DNA of 33,269 nt. It comes from Alphaproteobacteria bacterium. GTDB lineage: Bacteria > Pseudomonadota > Alphaproteobacteria > UBA2966. Where the stretch lies: assembly GCA_030740435.1 (NCBI GenBank), contig JASLXG010000091.1, positions 1-33,269 of the forward strand, in the 5' to 3' direction. Below the pieces are notes generated by a model. That model had not been told where the DNA came from, searched no databases, and saw nothing but the letters and a program-made list of their open reading frames with translations. Below are positions 1 through 8,278 of the stretch, one piece after another (positions within the stretch are counted from its first letter, which is position 1; each line of letters begins with the position of its first letter). A program made the translations under genes and the position numbers.

Positions 1-1
1 C

Positions 2-337
2 GAAGCCTGGCTCGATGAGCGCCGAGGCACAGGCGGTTTCATGAAGGACTTTGCCAAGGGGCTGAACCGCTTCATCTCGCGCGGTCAAATCACCCCGGGC
101 TGGGTCAAGCGTCACCAGCGCCTGGCGGCGGTAAGGAATCAGGCCAAGGGCGAGCCCGAGGTCGAGGTCTACGCACGCTCCTCGATCGACGCGCAAGAGG
201 CGGCCTGGCTGACCGCCCAGATCAAGCAGGACGGCGTGCTCGACGACAACGAACGCGCGCTGCTGGCCCACATCAGGGCCACGGCCACCGACATCGACGC
301 CACCCTCGAGCCCCTGCTCACCGAGGCCGAGGTCTAA
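2..337 (+). CDS. Unrecognised protein, C-terminal part (gene runs off the left edge)
   Basis: The reading frame is open from base 2 through an internal ATG at 41 to the TAA at 335-337, so the visible 111 residues are probably the end of a longer protein. There is no convincing ribosome-binding site before the ATG at 41. The visible part is a basic stretch (KGLNRFISRG, WVKRHQR) followed by an acidic, helix-rich C-terminus containing DGVLDDNERALLAHI. That piece looks like a TerB-like or EF-hand-like helical segment, but this is only a loose resemblance. I do not recognise the family. The NUDIX gene starts 27 bases downstream on the same strand, so the two may be cotranscribed. Confidence 0.55.
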   Translation, partial: EAWLDERRGTGGFMKDFAKGLNRFISRGQITPGWVKRHQRLAAVRNQAKGEPEVEVYARSSIDAQEAAWLTAQIKQDGVLDDNERALLAHIRATATDIDATLEPLLTEAEV

Positions 338-353
338 TACCGTAACTTTCTTC

Positions 354-359
354 GGAGGT
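354..359 (+). promoter_or_regulatory. Ribosome-binding site fixing a GTG start
   Basis: GGAGGT lies five bases before the GTG at 365. It decides in favour of this non-ATG start for the NUDIX hydrolase, because no ATG in the frame has a comparable signal. Confidence 0.8.
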
Positions 360-364
360 AGTTC

Positions 365-1189
365 GTGAAACCCAAGGATTTTTCCCACGTCGAGCCCAAG
401 CCGGCGGCCACCGTGCTGTTGGCCCGCGACGGTGCCGATGGCATCGAGGTATTCCTGGTCAAACGCCATCACGATATCGAGTTCGCCTCGGGTGCCCTGG
501 TCTTTCCCGGCGGCAAGGTCGAGGCGGGCGACACCGACGGCGCACTGCGGACGGCCTGCGAGGGTGCCGAGGGAATTGATGATGGCGACCTGGCGCTACG
601 CCTGGCGGCCTTGCGCGAGACCTTCGAGGAATGCGGCGTGCTGCTGGCCCGGCGGCGCGGCGGCGCCGACCTGATGGATGGCGACGAACTGGCGGCGCTG
701 GAGCCCTGGGCCGGGCGCCTGCACCGCGGCGAGGCCGGGCTTGCCGAGTTCGTGGCGGCCGAAGATCTCGTGCTGGCGCTCGACGGGCTGGTTCATTTCG
801 CCCACTGGATCACGCCGCCGCTGGTGCCCAAGCGCTTCGATACGCATTTCTTTTTGGTGGCGGCGCCGCCGGGACAGGTGGCCGTGCACGATGGCAGCGA
901 AGCCGTCGATTCGATCTGGGCCCGGCCGGCCTGGACTACGGCCGAAGCCGATGCCGGACGCTGCCGCCTGGTCTTCGCCACCCGCCTCAACCTGGAAAAG
1001 CTGGGCCGCTCCGCCACCGTCGCCGAGGCCATCACGGCGGCCCGAAATGCCCCCGTGGTCACCGTGCGGCCCCAGCTCGAGAAATTCGAGGACGGTATTC
1101 GCACCATGCGCATCCCGGAAGAAGCGGGCTACGGCGGCGCCATCTTCGAGGTCACCAACAAGCCGGCCATGGCGGTCAAAGCGTCATAA
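365..1189 (+). CDS. NUDIX hydrolase, NUDT19-like
   Basis: A 274-residue NUDIX-fold pyrophosphohydrolase. The NUDIX box is split by an insertion: FPGGKVEAGD near residues 47-56, then RETFEECGV near residues 84-92, giving the Mg2+-binding REXXEE glutamates. This expanded box and the total length fit the NUDT19/RP2 branch, whose animal members hydrolyse CoA and acyl-CoA. The bacterial substrate is not known from sequence, so CoA or nucleotide-type diphosphates are an inference. It starts at GTG behind a strong GGAGGT. Its stop codon overlaps the end of the convergent sulfotransferase gene by six bases, leaving no room for a terminator between them. Confidence 0.85.
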   Translation: MKPKDFSHVEPKPAATVLLARDGADGIEVFLVKRHHDIEFASGALVFPGGKVEAGDTDGALRTACEGAEGIDDGDLALRLAALRETFEECGVLLARRRGGADLMDGDELAALEPWAGRLHRGEAGLAEFVAAEDLVLALDGLVHFAHWITPPLVPKRFDTHFFLVAAPPGQVAVHDGSEAVDSIWARPAWTTAEADAGRCRLVFATRLNLEKLGRSATVAEAITAARNAPVVTVRPQLEKFEDGIRTMRIPEEAGYGGAIFEVTNKPAMAVKAS

Positions 1190-2353
1190 CAGCCTGATCG
1201 CCGGCACGCCGCCTCGCCGGTCGCGCCACCACCAGCCAGCGACGTCGCGGCGTAGCGCCAGGTAGGCGGCGAACGAGGGCCGGCCGGCGCGCCAGAGCCG
1301 CCATTCCATGCCAAAGGGCAGAGGCCAGAGCAGGAAGACCAGAGCCTGTATCAGGCGGCTGCCGACCCAGCCGGGCCGCGGGTAATCCCAGGCCCGGTAC
1401 TTGTCGGCCAGCAGCGTTCGTATTCTCAGGCGGTCGAGGGGGCTATAGAGGCCGTCGGGCGCAGCCGCCATCGTCCCCCGGAAGCCGGCCGCCAGGGAGC
1501 CGTCGGTCGAGACCTGGGCCCAGGGCCGGCCGTCGAAGGTACTTTCCAGCAAGGCCTCGTGCCAAGGCAAGTCCAGCCAGGCGCAGATTTTCTCGATGGT
1601 TTGGCGGGGCTCCGCGTGCAAGTCTTCCAGACGCACGCCGCGGCAGTTGGCCTCGTCCCACTGGGCCAGGCGATCGAGGTCACCGGCGGTCAATTTCGGG
1701 GCCCTGGTGGACCTGAGGTTGCGGGCACCGCTGAAGATCGGCTTGGCGTGGTAGATGCTGCGGATCAGGGCCATTGCCGCCAGGTCCGGGGCCGGGCCGT
1801 CGCGCTCCCAGGCCAGGCGGAACCAGGACGCCATGGCCGCCAGGGGCTCGCGCAAGCTGTGCAGGAACCTGAGATCATTGCCGAAATCCTCCAACAGGCC
1901 GTCGACCGCGAAGATCAGCGGATTGTGGGCCTGGAAGACGATCCAGGGGCGCTGCGAGGCAAAGTCCCGGCCCTGGGCCTCGGCGTAGGCGGCGAAGACG
2001 GCCTGGAAGAAGAATTTGCGCGGCGCGGGCTGGTCCTCGAAATCGGGCCCGTACGCCCGCAGATGAGCCTCCAGGGCCGCCGCGAAGGTCTCTCGGGCCA
2101 CCCCCCAGTGGTCCGCCGCGGGCTCGAAAAGGGCGCCGTAGCGGTCACAAAAAGCCCTCACCTGGGCCGCTGCCGGCCGCGCCGCCACGCCGTCCCAGAA
2201 GGGGTAGAAATCGTGCAGGTGCTCGGCCGGCACGGTCAGCACGTCGGGGTGGGAATCGAAAAGGCTTTGCAAAAAGACCGAGCCCGATCGGCCGTAGTAG
2301 AAGATGGCGACGACCCGCTCGAGGGTGCCGGGATCGATCGGCCGGCCGCTCAT
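1184..2353 (-). CDS. Sulfotransferase family protein
   Basis: A 389-residue cytoplasmic-type protein of the PAPS-dependent sulfotransferase superfamily. The 5'-phosphosulfate-binding loop is at residues 19-36 (YYGRSGSVFLQSLFDSHP), and a later LHSLREPLAAMASWF segment fits the 3'-phosphate-binding region. The acceptor cannot be told from sequence. The frame is open further upstream, but the ATG at 2353 is chosen because it overlaps the stop of the ACR3 gene as ATGA (2350-2353), a typical translational coupling. Coupling of a sulfotransferase to an arsenite pump is not a standard arrangement, so cotranscription may not mean common function. A C-terminal hydrophobic segment (ALVFLLWPLPFGMEW) could associate with the membrane. 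Confidence 0.8.
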   Translation of the reverse strand: MSGRPIDPGTLERVVAIFYYGRSGSVFLQSLFDSHPDVLTVPAEHLHDFYPFWDGVAARPAAAQVRAFCDRYGALFEPAADHWGVARETFAAALEAHLRAYGPDFEDQPAPRKFFFQAVFAAYAEAQGRDFASQRPWIVFQAHNPLIFAVDGLLEDFGNDLRFLHSLREPLAAMASWFRLAWERDGPAPDLAAMALIRSIYHAKPIFSGARNLRSTRAPKLTAGDLDRLAQWDEANCRGVRLEDLHAEPRQTIEKICAWLDLPWHEALLESTFDGRPWAQVSTDGSLAAGFRGTMAAAPDGLYSPLDRLRIRTLLADKYRAWDYPRPGWVGSRLIQALVFLLWPLPFGMEWRLWRAGRPSFAAYLALRRDVAGWWWRDRRGGVPAIRLL

Positions 2354-3402
2354 GGCGGGTTGGCCAGCCCGCGCCGCACCGAGGGCGCGCTTTCGTACCA
2401 GGCCCGGCTGCCATTCACGATGCGCACCACCGAGAGCATCACCGGCACTTCGATGAGCACGCCGACCACGGTGGCCAGCGCCGCCCCGGATTCGAAACCA
2501 AACAGGCTGATGGCCGTCGCCACCGCCAACTCGAAGAAATTGCTGGCGCCGATCAGGGCCGAAGGCCCGGCCACGCAATGGGCCTCGCCGCTGAGCCGGT
2601 TGAGCAGATAGGCCAGGCCGGAATTGAAGTAGACCTGGATGACGATGGGTACGGCCAGCATGGCGATGATCAGGGGCTGGTTCAGGATCTGCTCGCCCTG
2701 GAAGCCGAAAAGCAGCACCAGCGTGGTCAACAGCGCCAGCAGCGAGAGCGGCTGCAAGCGCCCCTGCAGCCGCGCCAGCGCCGCCTCGCCGGCGGCGATG
2801 GAACGCCGGCGCAAGGCCTGGGCCAACAGCACCGGCACGACGATATAGAGCCCCACCGAGAGCAACAGCGTCTGCCAGGGCACGGCAATGGCGGAAAGGC
2901 CGAGCAAGAGCGCCACGATGGGGGCGAAGGCAAAGACCATGATGATGTCGTTGAGCGCCACCTGGCTGAGGGTGAAGTGGGGCTCGCCGTCACAGAGGTT
3001 GGACCAGACGAAGACCATTGCCGTGCAGGGCGCGGCGGCCAGCAGGATGAGGCCGGCGATATAGCTCTCGAGCTCCGCCGTCGGCAGGTAGGGGGCAAAC
3101 AGGCCGGCGATGAAAAGCCAGCCCAAAAGCGCCATGGAGAAGGGCTTGACGGCCCAGTTGATGAACAGGGTGACGCCGATACCGCGCCAGTAATCGCGCA
3201 CCCGATGAAGTGCCCCGAAATCGATCTTGACCAGCATGGGCACGATCATCAGCCAGACCAGTCCGGCCACCGGCAGGTTGACCTGGAAGGCCTCGGCCGC
3301 GGCGATGAGGCGAAACAGCCCGGGAAACAAATTACCCAGCGCCACCCCGGCAACGATGCAGAGAGCAACCCACAGGGTGAGAAAACGCTCGAAAATCGAC
3401 AT
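2350..3402 (-). CDS. acr3: ACR3-family arsenite efflux permease
   Basis: A 350-residue inner-membrane protein with about ten hydrophobic segments, matching ACR3 carriers, which extrude arsenite (sometimes antimonite) using the proton gradient. The diagnostic AAAPCTAMVF with conserved Cys126 in TM4 is present. So are the late ASNFFELAVA segment with its glutamate and the closing VVGVLIEVPVML stretch. No arsR, arsC or other ars gene is beside it. The promoter would lie between this gene and the DUF4340 gene end at 3425, which leaves only 22 bases, so it may be read through from the ABC export genes upstream. The downstream partner is the sulfotransferase, coupled by a 4-base ATGA overlap. Confidence 0.9.
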   Translation of the reverse strand: MSIFERFLTLWVALCIVAGVALGNLFPGLFRLIAAAEAFQVNLPVAGLVWLMIVPMLVKIDFGALHRVRDYWRGIGVTLFINWAVKPFSMALLGWLFIAGLFAPYLPTAELESYIAGLILLAAAPCTAMVFVWSNLCDGEPHFTLSQVALNDIIMVFAFAPIVALLLGLSAIAVPWQTLLLSVGLYIVVPVLLAQALRRRSIAAGEAALARLQGRLQPLSLLALLTTLVLLFGFQGEQILNQPLIIAMLAVPIVIQVYFNSGLAYLLNRLSGEAHCVAGPSALIGASNFFELAVATAISLFGFESGAALATVVGVLIEVPVMLSVVRIVNGSRAWYESAPSVRRGLANPP

Positions 3403-3424
3403 GTCAGCCGATATAGGCCGCAGG

Positions 3425-4486
3425 CTACTTTTTGTCGTCTTTTTTCTTGATCACGTCGGCCAGACGCTGCTTCAGCGTGGTGACCTTCCAGTCGGGGATC
3501 TCGAACACCCAGCCCTGTCCGCGGGCGTTGATCTCGGCCGCTTCCTTGACCGCATCATGGTCTTTGGCGCCCTCTTTCTTCTCGCCGCTGGCAGCTATGG
3601 TGGCCCAGGCCTTGTCGCCCTCGACGACGAAAGCGAGCTTCACGGTGAGGCCGTCGAAAGTGGTCATCTCGACGCTGATCGTCTTATCGACGGCCAACAC
3701 CTTGTTGGCCGCCTGGCGGGCATCGCGCAGCTCGAAATCATCGAAGGGCCGCAGATAGGCGTCGGCCGTGGCTTTCTCACGCACCGCCTCGCCCTCGGGC
3801 AGGTTGAGCAGGCGGGCGTCTTTCTGCTCGGCATTTTCCTTGCCCACCACAATCGTCTCGCCGTCCGGGTGCTTGACGCTGACCCGGGCGACGCGGTCTC
3901 GGTCGACGTCGAAGAGCCCCTTCACCAGCCAGCCGTCGGGGGCGCTGTCGGCGTTGATCTCGCCCTGGGCCAGCCAGGCCTGGTCCTCGCCGTCGCGGCG
4001 CAGATAAATGCCGCGGCCGGCCTCGCTGCTGCCCAGTTTGCTCTTGCCGATGACGAGGCCGGCGATGACCTGGCCCTGGGCATCCAAAAGCCGCAGGCGC
4101 TTGGCCTCGGAATCGGCCGAGGGATCGTCGAGATCGAGCACCGCCAGGCGGTCGCGCCGCTTGGTCTTGGCCTGGCGCAGCTCGAGCTCGCCCAGGCTGA
4201 TGATCAGACCGCTGAGCTTGGCCGCCTCGACGGCATAGCCGTCGCTTTCCTTGAGCGTCCAAGCCGCTCCCCCGCCTTTCCCCGTGCGCTCGAAGGTCAT
4301 GGTTCGGCCGCCGCTCTCCAGCACCACCGAGCTGATCCCACTCGCCTTGTCGGCAAGGCCCGGGAAAAGTTTCTCACCTCTAGCCATCGTGGCCAGGGCG
4401 GGGCGCTGGTTATTAAGCGCCAGGCCCGCCGCCACACTGGTGAGTAACGCCACCAGGGCCAGGATGGCTACCGTTTTGGGCTTCAT
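3425..4486 (-). CDS. DUF4340 domain protein, accessory to Gld-type ABC system
   Basis: A 353-residue protein with one N-terminal membrane segment (residues about 7-25, VAILALVALLTSVAAGLAL) and a long periplasmic domain of repeated beta-rich units (LESGGRTMTFER, VLDLDDPSADSEAKRLRLLD). The features fit DUF4340, a domain usually encoded directly after a GldG-like gene. Its start overlaps the stop of the GldG-like gene as ATGA at 4483-4486, which supports stoichiometric production. The C-terminus is very lysine-rich (KKKDDKK). The molecular role is unknown. A part in a membrane complex with the ABC transporter is inferred from the operon. Confidence 0.8.
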   Translation of the reverse strand: MKPKTVAILALVALLTSVAAGLALNNQRPALATMARGEKLFPGLADKASGISSVVLESGGRTMTFERTGKGGGAAWTLKESDGYAVEAAKLSGLIISLGELELRQAKTKRRDRLAVLDLDDPSADSEAKRLRLLDAQGQVIAGLVIGKSKLGSSEAGRGIYLRRDGEDQAWLAQGEINADSAPDGWLVKGLFDVDRDRVARVSVKHPDGETIVVGKENAEQKDARLLNLPEGEAVREKATADAYLRPFDDFELRDARQAANKVLAVDKTISVEMTTFDGLTVKLAFVVEGDKAWATIAASGEKKEGAKDHDAVKEAAEINARGQGWVFEIPDWKVTTLKQRLADVIKKKDDKK

Positions 4487-6432
4487 GCCGTCCTCCCCGG
4501 CGCCGGGCGCCGACGGCGCAGCACGGCGGCCACCACGGTGGCGATACCGAGCAGCAGCGGTATGGCCGCTATGTTGAAGAACTTGAGCCAGGAATCGAGG
4601 GACTCGATATCGGCCCTCAGGGCCTGCTGGACGTCGCGAAGACCGCGCCGGACGACCACCATTTCCTGGCGGAACTTTTCGATCTCGCGCTTGGCCTCGG
4701 GCGGCAGGATGGCCTCTCCCTGGGCCTTTTCGCCGCCCTTGAGGCGGGTCAGTTTCCGCTGGATCTCCTGCAGGCTTTTGAGCAGCGTCTGCTCGCGCGA
4801 GCGGAAGCGGGCTTCCGCATCACGGCGGATCTCGTCCACCATAGTGAAGGGCCGCGAGGTTTGGCCCCGGCCCCTGAGCCCGACCAGGGCCTCGCTGCCG
4901 CTCAGGTTATCCAGTGCATTGATCAGGAAATCGACGTTGTTGGAGATCGGCACCAATACCTTCTGGCCGAAGAAGTCGCGCTGGCTGACCCAGAACTCGT
5001 CATAGAGCATGTCGACGTCGGCCACCACGATGACGTTGATGGGCCCTTTCGAGGCCGCCAGGTGGGCCGCCTTCGCGGCCTTTTCGTTTTCATCCTTGGC
5101 GGCTTCTTCCTTGGCGTCTGTTTTCTTCTCCGCCTCCTTGGCTTTGGGCGGGCCCTCGGGAAAGGCGCTTTTGACCGGGCCGGTCAGGCGGGCGGCCAAG
5201 GCCAGGCGCTTGTCGCCGTCCTTATAGGCGCGCAGCAGCCCCAGCGGGTCGGGGCGCATGCCGATCACCTGCACGGTGTCGATGGGCATGGCCCGGGCCC
5301 CGGTCTGGACCAGCGGCGCAAAGCTGGTGCCGGCGGCGGGCACGGGCTCGAGGATACCGGCGGTGGCCATGATCATCTGCCGGATGTCGCCGCTGACCAC
5401 GTCGTCCTGCTCGAAGTGGCGCTGCATCAAATTCAGCCAGACCACGTAGTCGGCCACCACCGGCCGGTTGCCGCCGGGCGCGTTGACGCGCTGGGCAGCG
5501 TCGCGGTCGCCCACCACCTTGTCCTTGACCAGGCGCGCCCCCCAGGCCTCGAGCAGGCGGTTGAAGTCGGAGACGGCGTCGGGCAGCCGCATGCCGGAAA
5601 GCGCCTGGACTTCGGCGTTGGGGTCGACGAAGACGATGACCTTGCCGCCGCCCAAGACGAACTGGTCGATGGCGTATTTGAGGATATCGTCGAAGCCCTT
5701 GGGATGGATGATGAGCAGCAGGTCGGCATCATCCGGCACCTGCTTGTCAAATATGGTCATGGGCCGCACATCGAAGAAATTGCCGATCTGCTCGGTGAAC
5801 AGCCAGGGCGGCGCCGGCCGGCCGGCCCGGCCGGCCCCCAGCACGGGCAGCGACGAAAGCACCGCCAGCACCTTCTTTTTGGGATTGGCCAGGCGGTGGA
5901 TCAGCGAAGTCAAATCGTATTCCACGAAGCGCTCGCGCTCGGCGTTGAAAAACGGCACCACCTCCTGGCCGTCGGTGGAGTTGCTGGCGACCAGGCCGAA
6001 ATAGCCGAGATCGCCCGAATCGCCCAGCGGCACCCCCTGCAGGCCCGAGGCCACGGCCCGGTCCTCGACGTCGGTGAAGGGCTGGGGATTGCGGATGTCG
6101 AGCTGCAGGCGGCCACCCGAAAGGTCGGCGTAGCGTTCCAGCAACTCGCGCACGCGGTTGTAGAAGTTGGCGTGCAGCGGGCTGCGTTGGCCCAGGCCGT
6201 CGGAAAAATAGAGCTCGACCGCGATGGGCTCGTCGATGGCCGCCAGCACCGTACTGGTGCCCGGCGACAGCGAATAGAGCTCGTCCTCGGTGAGATCGAG
6301 CTGCCACGAGGTGAAGGCCGCGTTGGCCAAAACGTTGACGCCGAGGAAGATGATCGCCGCCAGCGCCAAGCCCACCAAGGCCAGGCGCCGGCGCTGGCTG
6401 TCGCTGCTGCTATCCATGCCCGCTATCGCCAT
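4483..6432 (-). CDS. GldG-like ABC-type transport auxiliary protein
   Basis: A 649-residue membrane-anchored protein. It has an N-terminal membrane segment at about residues 17-37, a long extracytoplasmic region, a coiled-coil-prone stretch rich in E, K and R (about residues 540-610), and a C-terminal membrane helix (about 622-643) followed by an RRRRPAPGR cytoplasmic tail. The layout and the core with PFFNAERERFVEYDLT and FVDPNAE match the GldG/ABC_transp_aux family. A charged low-complexity insert with many A, E and K residues lies near 430-460. The start is three bases after the permease stop. In Bacteroidetes, GldG works with GldA and GldF in gliding and secretion. In proteobacteria the substrate is unknown. 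Confidence 0.85.
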   Translation of the reverse strand: MAIAGMDSSSDSQRRRLALVGLALAAIIFLGVNVLANAAFTSWQLDLTEDELYSLSPGTSTVLAAIDEPIAVELYFSDGLGQRSPLHANFYNRVRELLERYADLSGGRLQLDIRNPQPFTDVEDRAVASGLQGVPLGDSGDLGYFGLVASNSTDGQEVVPFFNAERERFVEYDLTSLIHRLANPKKKVLAVLSSLPVLGAGRAGRPAPPWLFTEQIGNFFDVRPMTIFDKQVPDDADLLLIIHPKGFDDILKYAIDQFVLGGGKVIVFVDPNAEVQALSGMRLPDAVSDFNRLLEAWGARLVKDKVVGDRDAAQRVNAPGGNRPVVADYVVWLNLMQRHFEQDDVVSGDIRQMIMATAGILEPVPAAGTSFAPLVQTGARAMPIDTVQVIGMRPDPLGLLRAYKDGDKRLALAARLTGPVKSAFPEGPPKAKEAEKKTDAKEEAAKDENEKAAKAAHLAASKGPINVIVVADVDMLYDEFWVSQRDFFGQKVLVPISNNVDFLINALDNLSGSEALVGLRGRGQTSRPFTMVDEIRRDAEARFRSREQTLLKSLQEIQRKLTRLKGGEKAQGEAILPPEAKREIEKFRQEMVVVRRGLRDVQQALRADIESLDSWLKFFNIAAIPLLLGIATVVAAVLRRRRPAPGRTA

Positions 6433-6435
6433 GGC

Positions 6436-7170
6436 CTAGTCCGCCCGCTTGAGGTCGACGATGACGACGTTGGCGCCGAGCCAAAAGACGATCATCGAAA
6501 GGAAGAAGACCAGGTCGCGGAAATCGATCACGCCCTTGGTGATGGCCTGGAAGTGGGTCAGGAAACTGAGCGAGGCGACCAGATCCACCAGCGCCCGCGG
6601 CGCCCAGCCCTGGAAGAAGCTGAGAACCAGCGCCATGCCGCTCATGGTGAAGAGGAAGCACACCGTGGCCGAGACGATGAAGGCGATGACCTGGTTCTTG
6701 GTCAGGGCCGAGATGCACGAGCCGATGGCCAGGAAGGCGCCGGCCATGACCAGACTGCCGAGATAGCTGGCCAGCACCACGCCGTTGTCGGGATCGCCCA
6801 GCAGGTTGACCGTGATCCACATGGGAAAGGTCAGCACCAGAGCCAGGCCGATGAAAGCCCAGGCAGCGAAGAACTTGCCCAGCACCGCTTGCGCCGTCGA
6901 GATGGGCAGCGTCATGAGCTGCTCCACCGTGCCGGTCTTGCGTTCCTCGGCCCACAAGCGCATGGCCACCGCCGGTACCAGCAGCAGGTAGAGCCAGGGG
7001 TGGTAGCCGAAAAAGCTGCCGAGGTCGGCCTGGCCGCGCCCGAAGAACTGGCCGATATAGAAGGTAAAGGCACCGGTCAGCGCCAGGAAGATGACGATGA
7101 AGACGTAGGCCAGTGGCGTCGAGAAGTAGCTTCGCAGCTCGCGTTTGGCGATGACCCGGATATTACGCAT
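6436..7170 (-). CDS. ABC-2 type permease, GldF-like
   Basis: A 244-residue polytopic inner-membrane protein with about six hydrophobic segments. It has the ABC-2 permease pattern: an amphipathic N-terminus (AKRELRSYFSTPLAYVFI), a cytoplasmic loop with EERKTGTVEQLMTLP that contacts the ATPase, and further helices. This EXRXXGTXEXLLTXP-type loop is typical of GldF and NosY-like permeases. The start overlaps the ATPase stop by eight bases (7163-7170). It forms the membrane channel of the export complex with the ATPase upstream and the GldG-like and DUF4340 proteins downstream. Confidence 0.9.
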   Translation of the reverse strand: MRNIRVIAKRELRSYFSTPLAYVFIVIFLALTGAFTFYIGQFFGRGQADLGSFFGYHPWLYLLLVPAVAMRLWAEERKTGTVEQLMTLPISTAQAVLGKFFAAWAFIGLALVLTFPMWITVNLLGDPDNGVVLASYLGSLVMAGAFLAIGSCISALTKNQVIAFIVSATVCFLFTMSGMALVLSFFQGWAPRALVDLVASLSFLTHFQAITKGVIDFRDLVFFLSMIVFWLGANVVIVDLKRAD

Positions 7171-8125
7171 GGCCGGCCTCCGGATCGCCGCCGGTGATCT
7201 GGCGAAAGACGTCGTCGAGGCGCCCGCGCTCGACCGTCAGCTCCTCCACGGCGATGCCTTGGGTCCGGATTACCCCGGCCACGGCCGCCGCCAAGTCCTG
7301 GCCCGGTGCCGGCAGCACCCGCAAGCGCACCGCGCCGGAGGCCATGTGGGCCACCTCCAGGCTGGCAACCCCATCCAGACCGACCAGCGCCGGGCGCAAT
7401 TTGCCCTCGTCGGCGTGCGCCACGACCAGCGCCACGGCGTTGTGCTCGGGCAGCCTGGCCTGCAGCTCCTCGGCCGTGCCATCGGCCAGCAGGCGCCCGG
7501 CGGCGATGATCACGGCCCGGCTGCACACCGCCTCGACCTCCTCGAGAATATGGGTCGAGATGATGATGGCCTTTTCGGCTGCCATTTCCCGGATCATCGA
7601 ACGCACATGGTGCTTCTGGTTGGGATCGAGGCCGTCGGTGGGCTCGTCCAGGATCAGCACCTCGGGGTCGTGCAGGATCGCCTGGGCCAGGCCGACGCGG
7701 CGTTTGAAGCCCTTGGAGAGTGTTTCTATGCGCTGGCCGACGACGCTTTCCAGCGACACCGTGCCCAGCGCCTTTTCCACCCGCTGGCGCCGCTCGGCAC
7801 CGTCGAAGCCACGCACCTCGGCGATGAAATCGAGGAAGCCGGCCACCGTCATGTCGCCATAGGTCGGCGCGCCCTCGGGCAAGTAGCCCAGGCGCTGCTT
7901 GACGGCGATGGGCTCGGCGACCACGTCGTGGCCGCAAACCAGTGCCCGGCCCGAGGTCGGCGGCAGATAGCCCGCCAGCATCTTCATGGTGGTCGATTTG
8001 CCGGCGCCGTTGGGCCCCAGGAAGCCCAGCACCTCGCCGCGCCCGACGCTGAGGTCGATGCCGTCGACGGCGGCCAGGGAGCCGTAGGTCTTGGTCAGCC
8101 CCTGCAAGGCGATCATCTCAGACAT
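7163..8125 (-). CDS. ABC transporter ATP-binding protein, GldA-like
   Basis: A 320-residue ATPase, first gene of the four-gene export set. Walker A is GPNGAGKST at residues 37-45, the signature region is LSKGFKRRVGLAQAI, Walker B is VLILDEPTDGLDP, and the switch histidine is in IISTHILEE. Residues beyond about 220 form the extra C-terminal domain common in CcmA/GldA-type ATPases. It powers the ABC-2 permease encoded immediately downstream. A promoter is expected in 8126-8278, but I see no clear hexamers on the minus strand there. Confidence 0.92.
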   Translation of the reverse strand: MSEMIALQGLTKTYGSLAAVDGIDLSVGRGEVLGFLGPNGAGKSTTMKMLAGYLPPTSGRALVCGHDVVAEPIAVKQRLGYLPEGAPTYGDMTVAGFLDFIAEVRGFDGAERRQRVEKALGTVSLESVVGQRIETLSKGFKRRVGLAQAILHDPEVLILDEPTDGLDPNQKHHVRSMIREMAAEKAIIISTHILEEVEAVCSRAVIIAAGRLLADGTAEELQARLPEHNAVALVVAHADEGKLRPALVGLDGVASLEVAHMASGAVRLRVLPAPGQDLAAAVAGVIRTQGIAVEELTVERGRLDDVFRQITGGDPEAGHA

Positions 8126-8278
8126 TATCGCTTCCCGTTGCGCTTGACAGGCCGGTCTCCGCGCCCGCTACTGCCATGAGGATCGGCGCCCCACCAAGCC
8201 GTGAGCGAGGCGCCAGCAGGCGCAATATAGTCAACGCCCGGCGGCGATCAAGTGCCTTTGGTGGGAAGGCGCGGCGGC

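Noticed and set aside
4861-7197. 778-codon open frame antisense to the GldG-like and permease genes
   Set aside because: Composition is that of a GC shadow (many H, Q, G and D), and the opposite strand carries recognisable, tightly packed genes.
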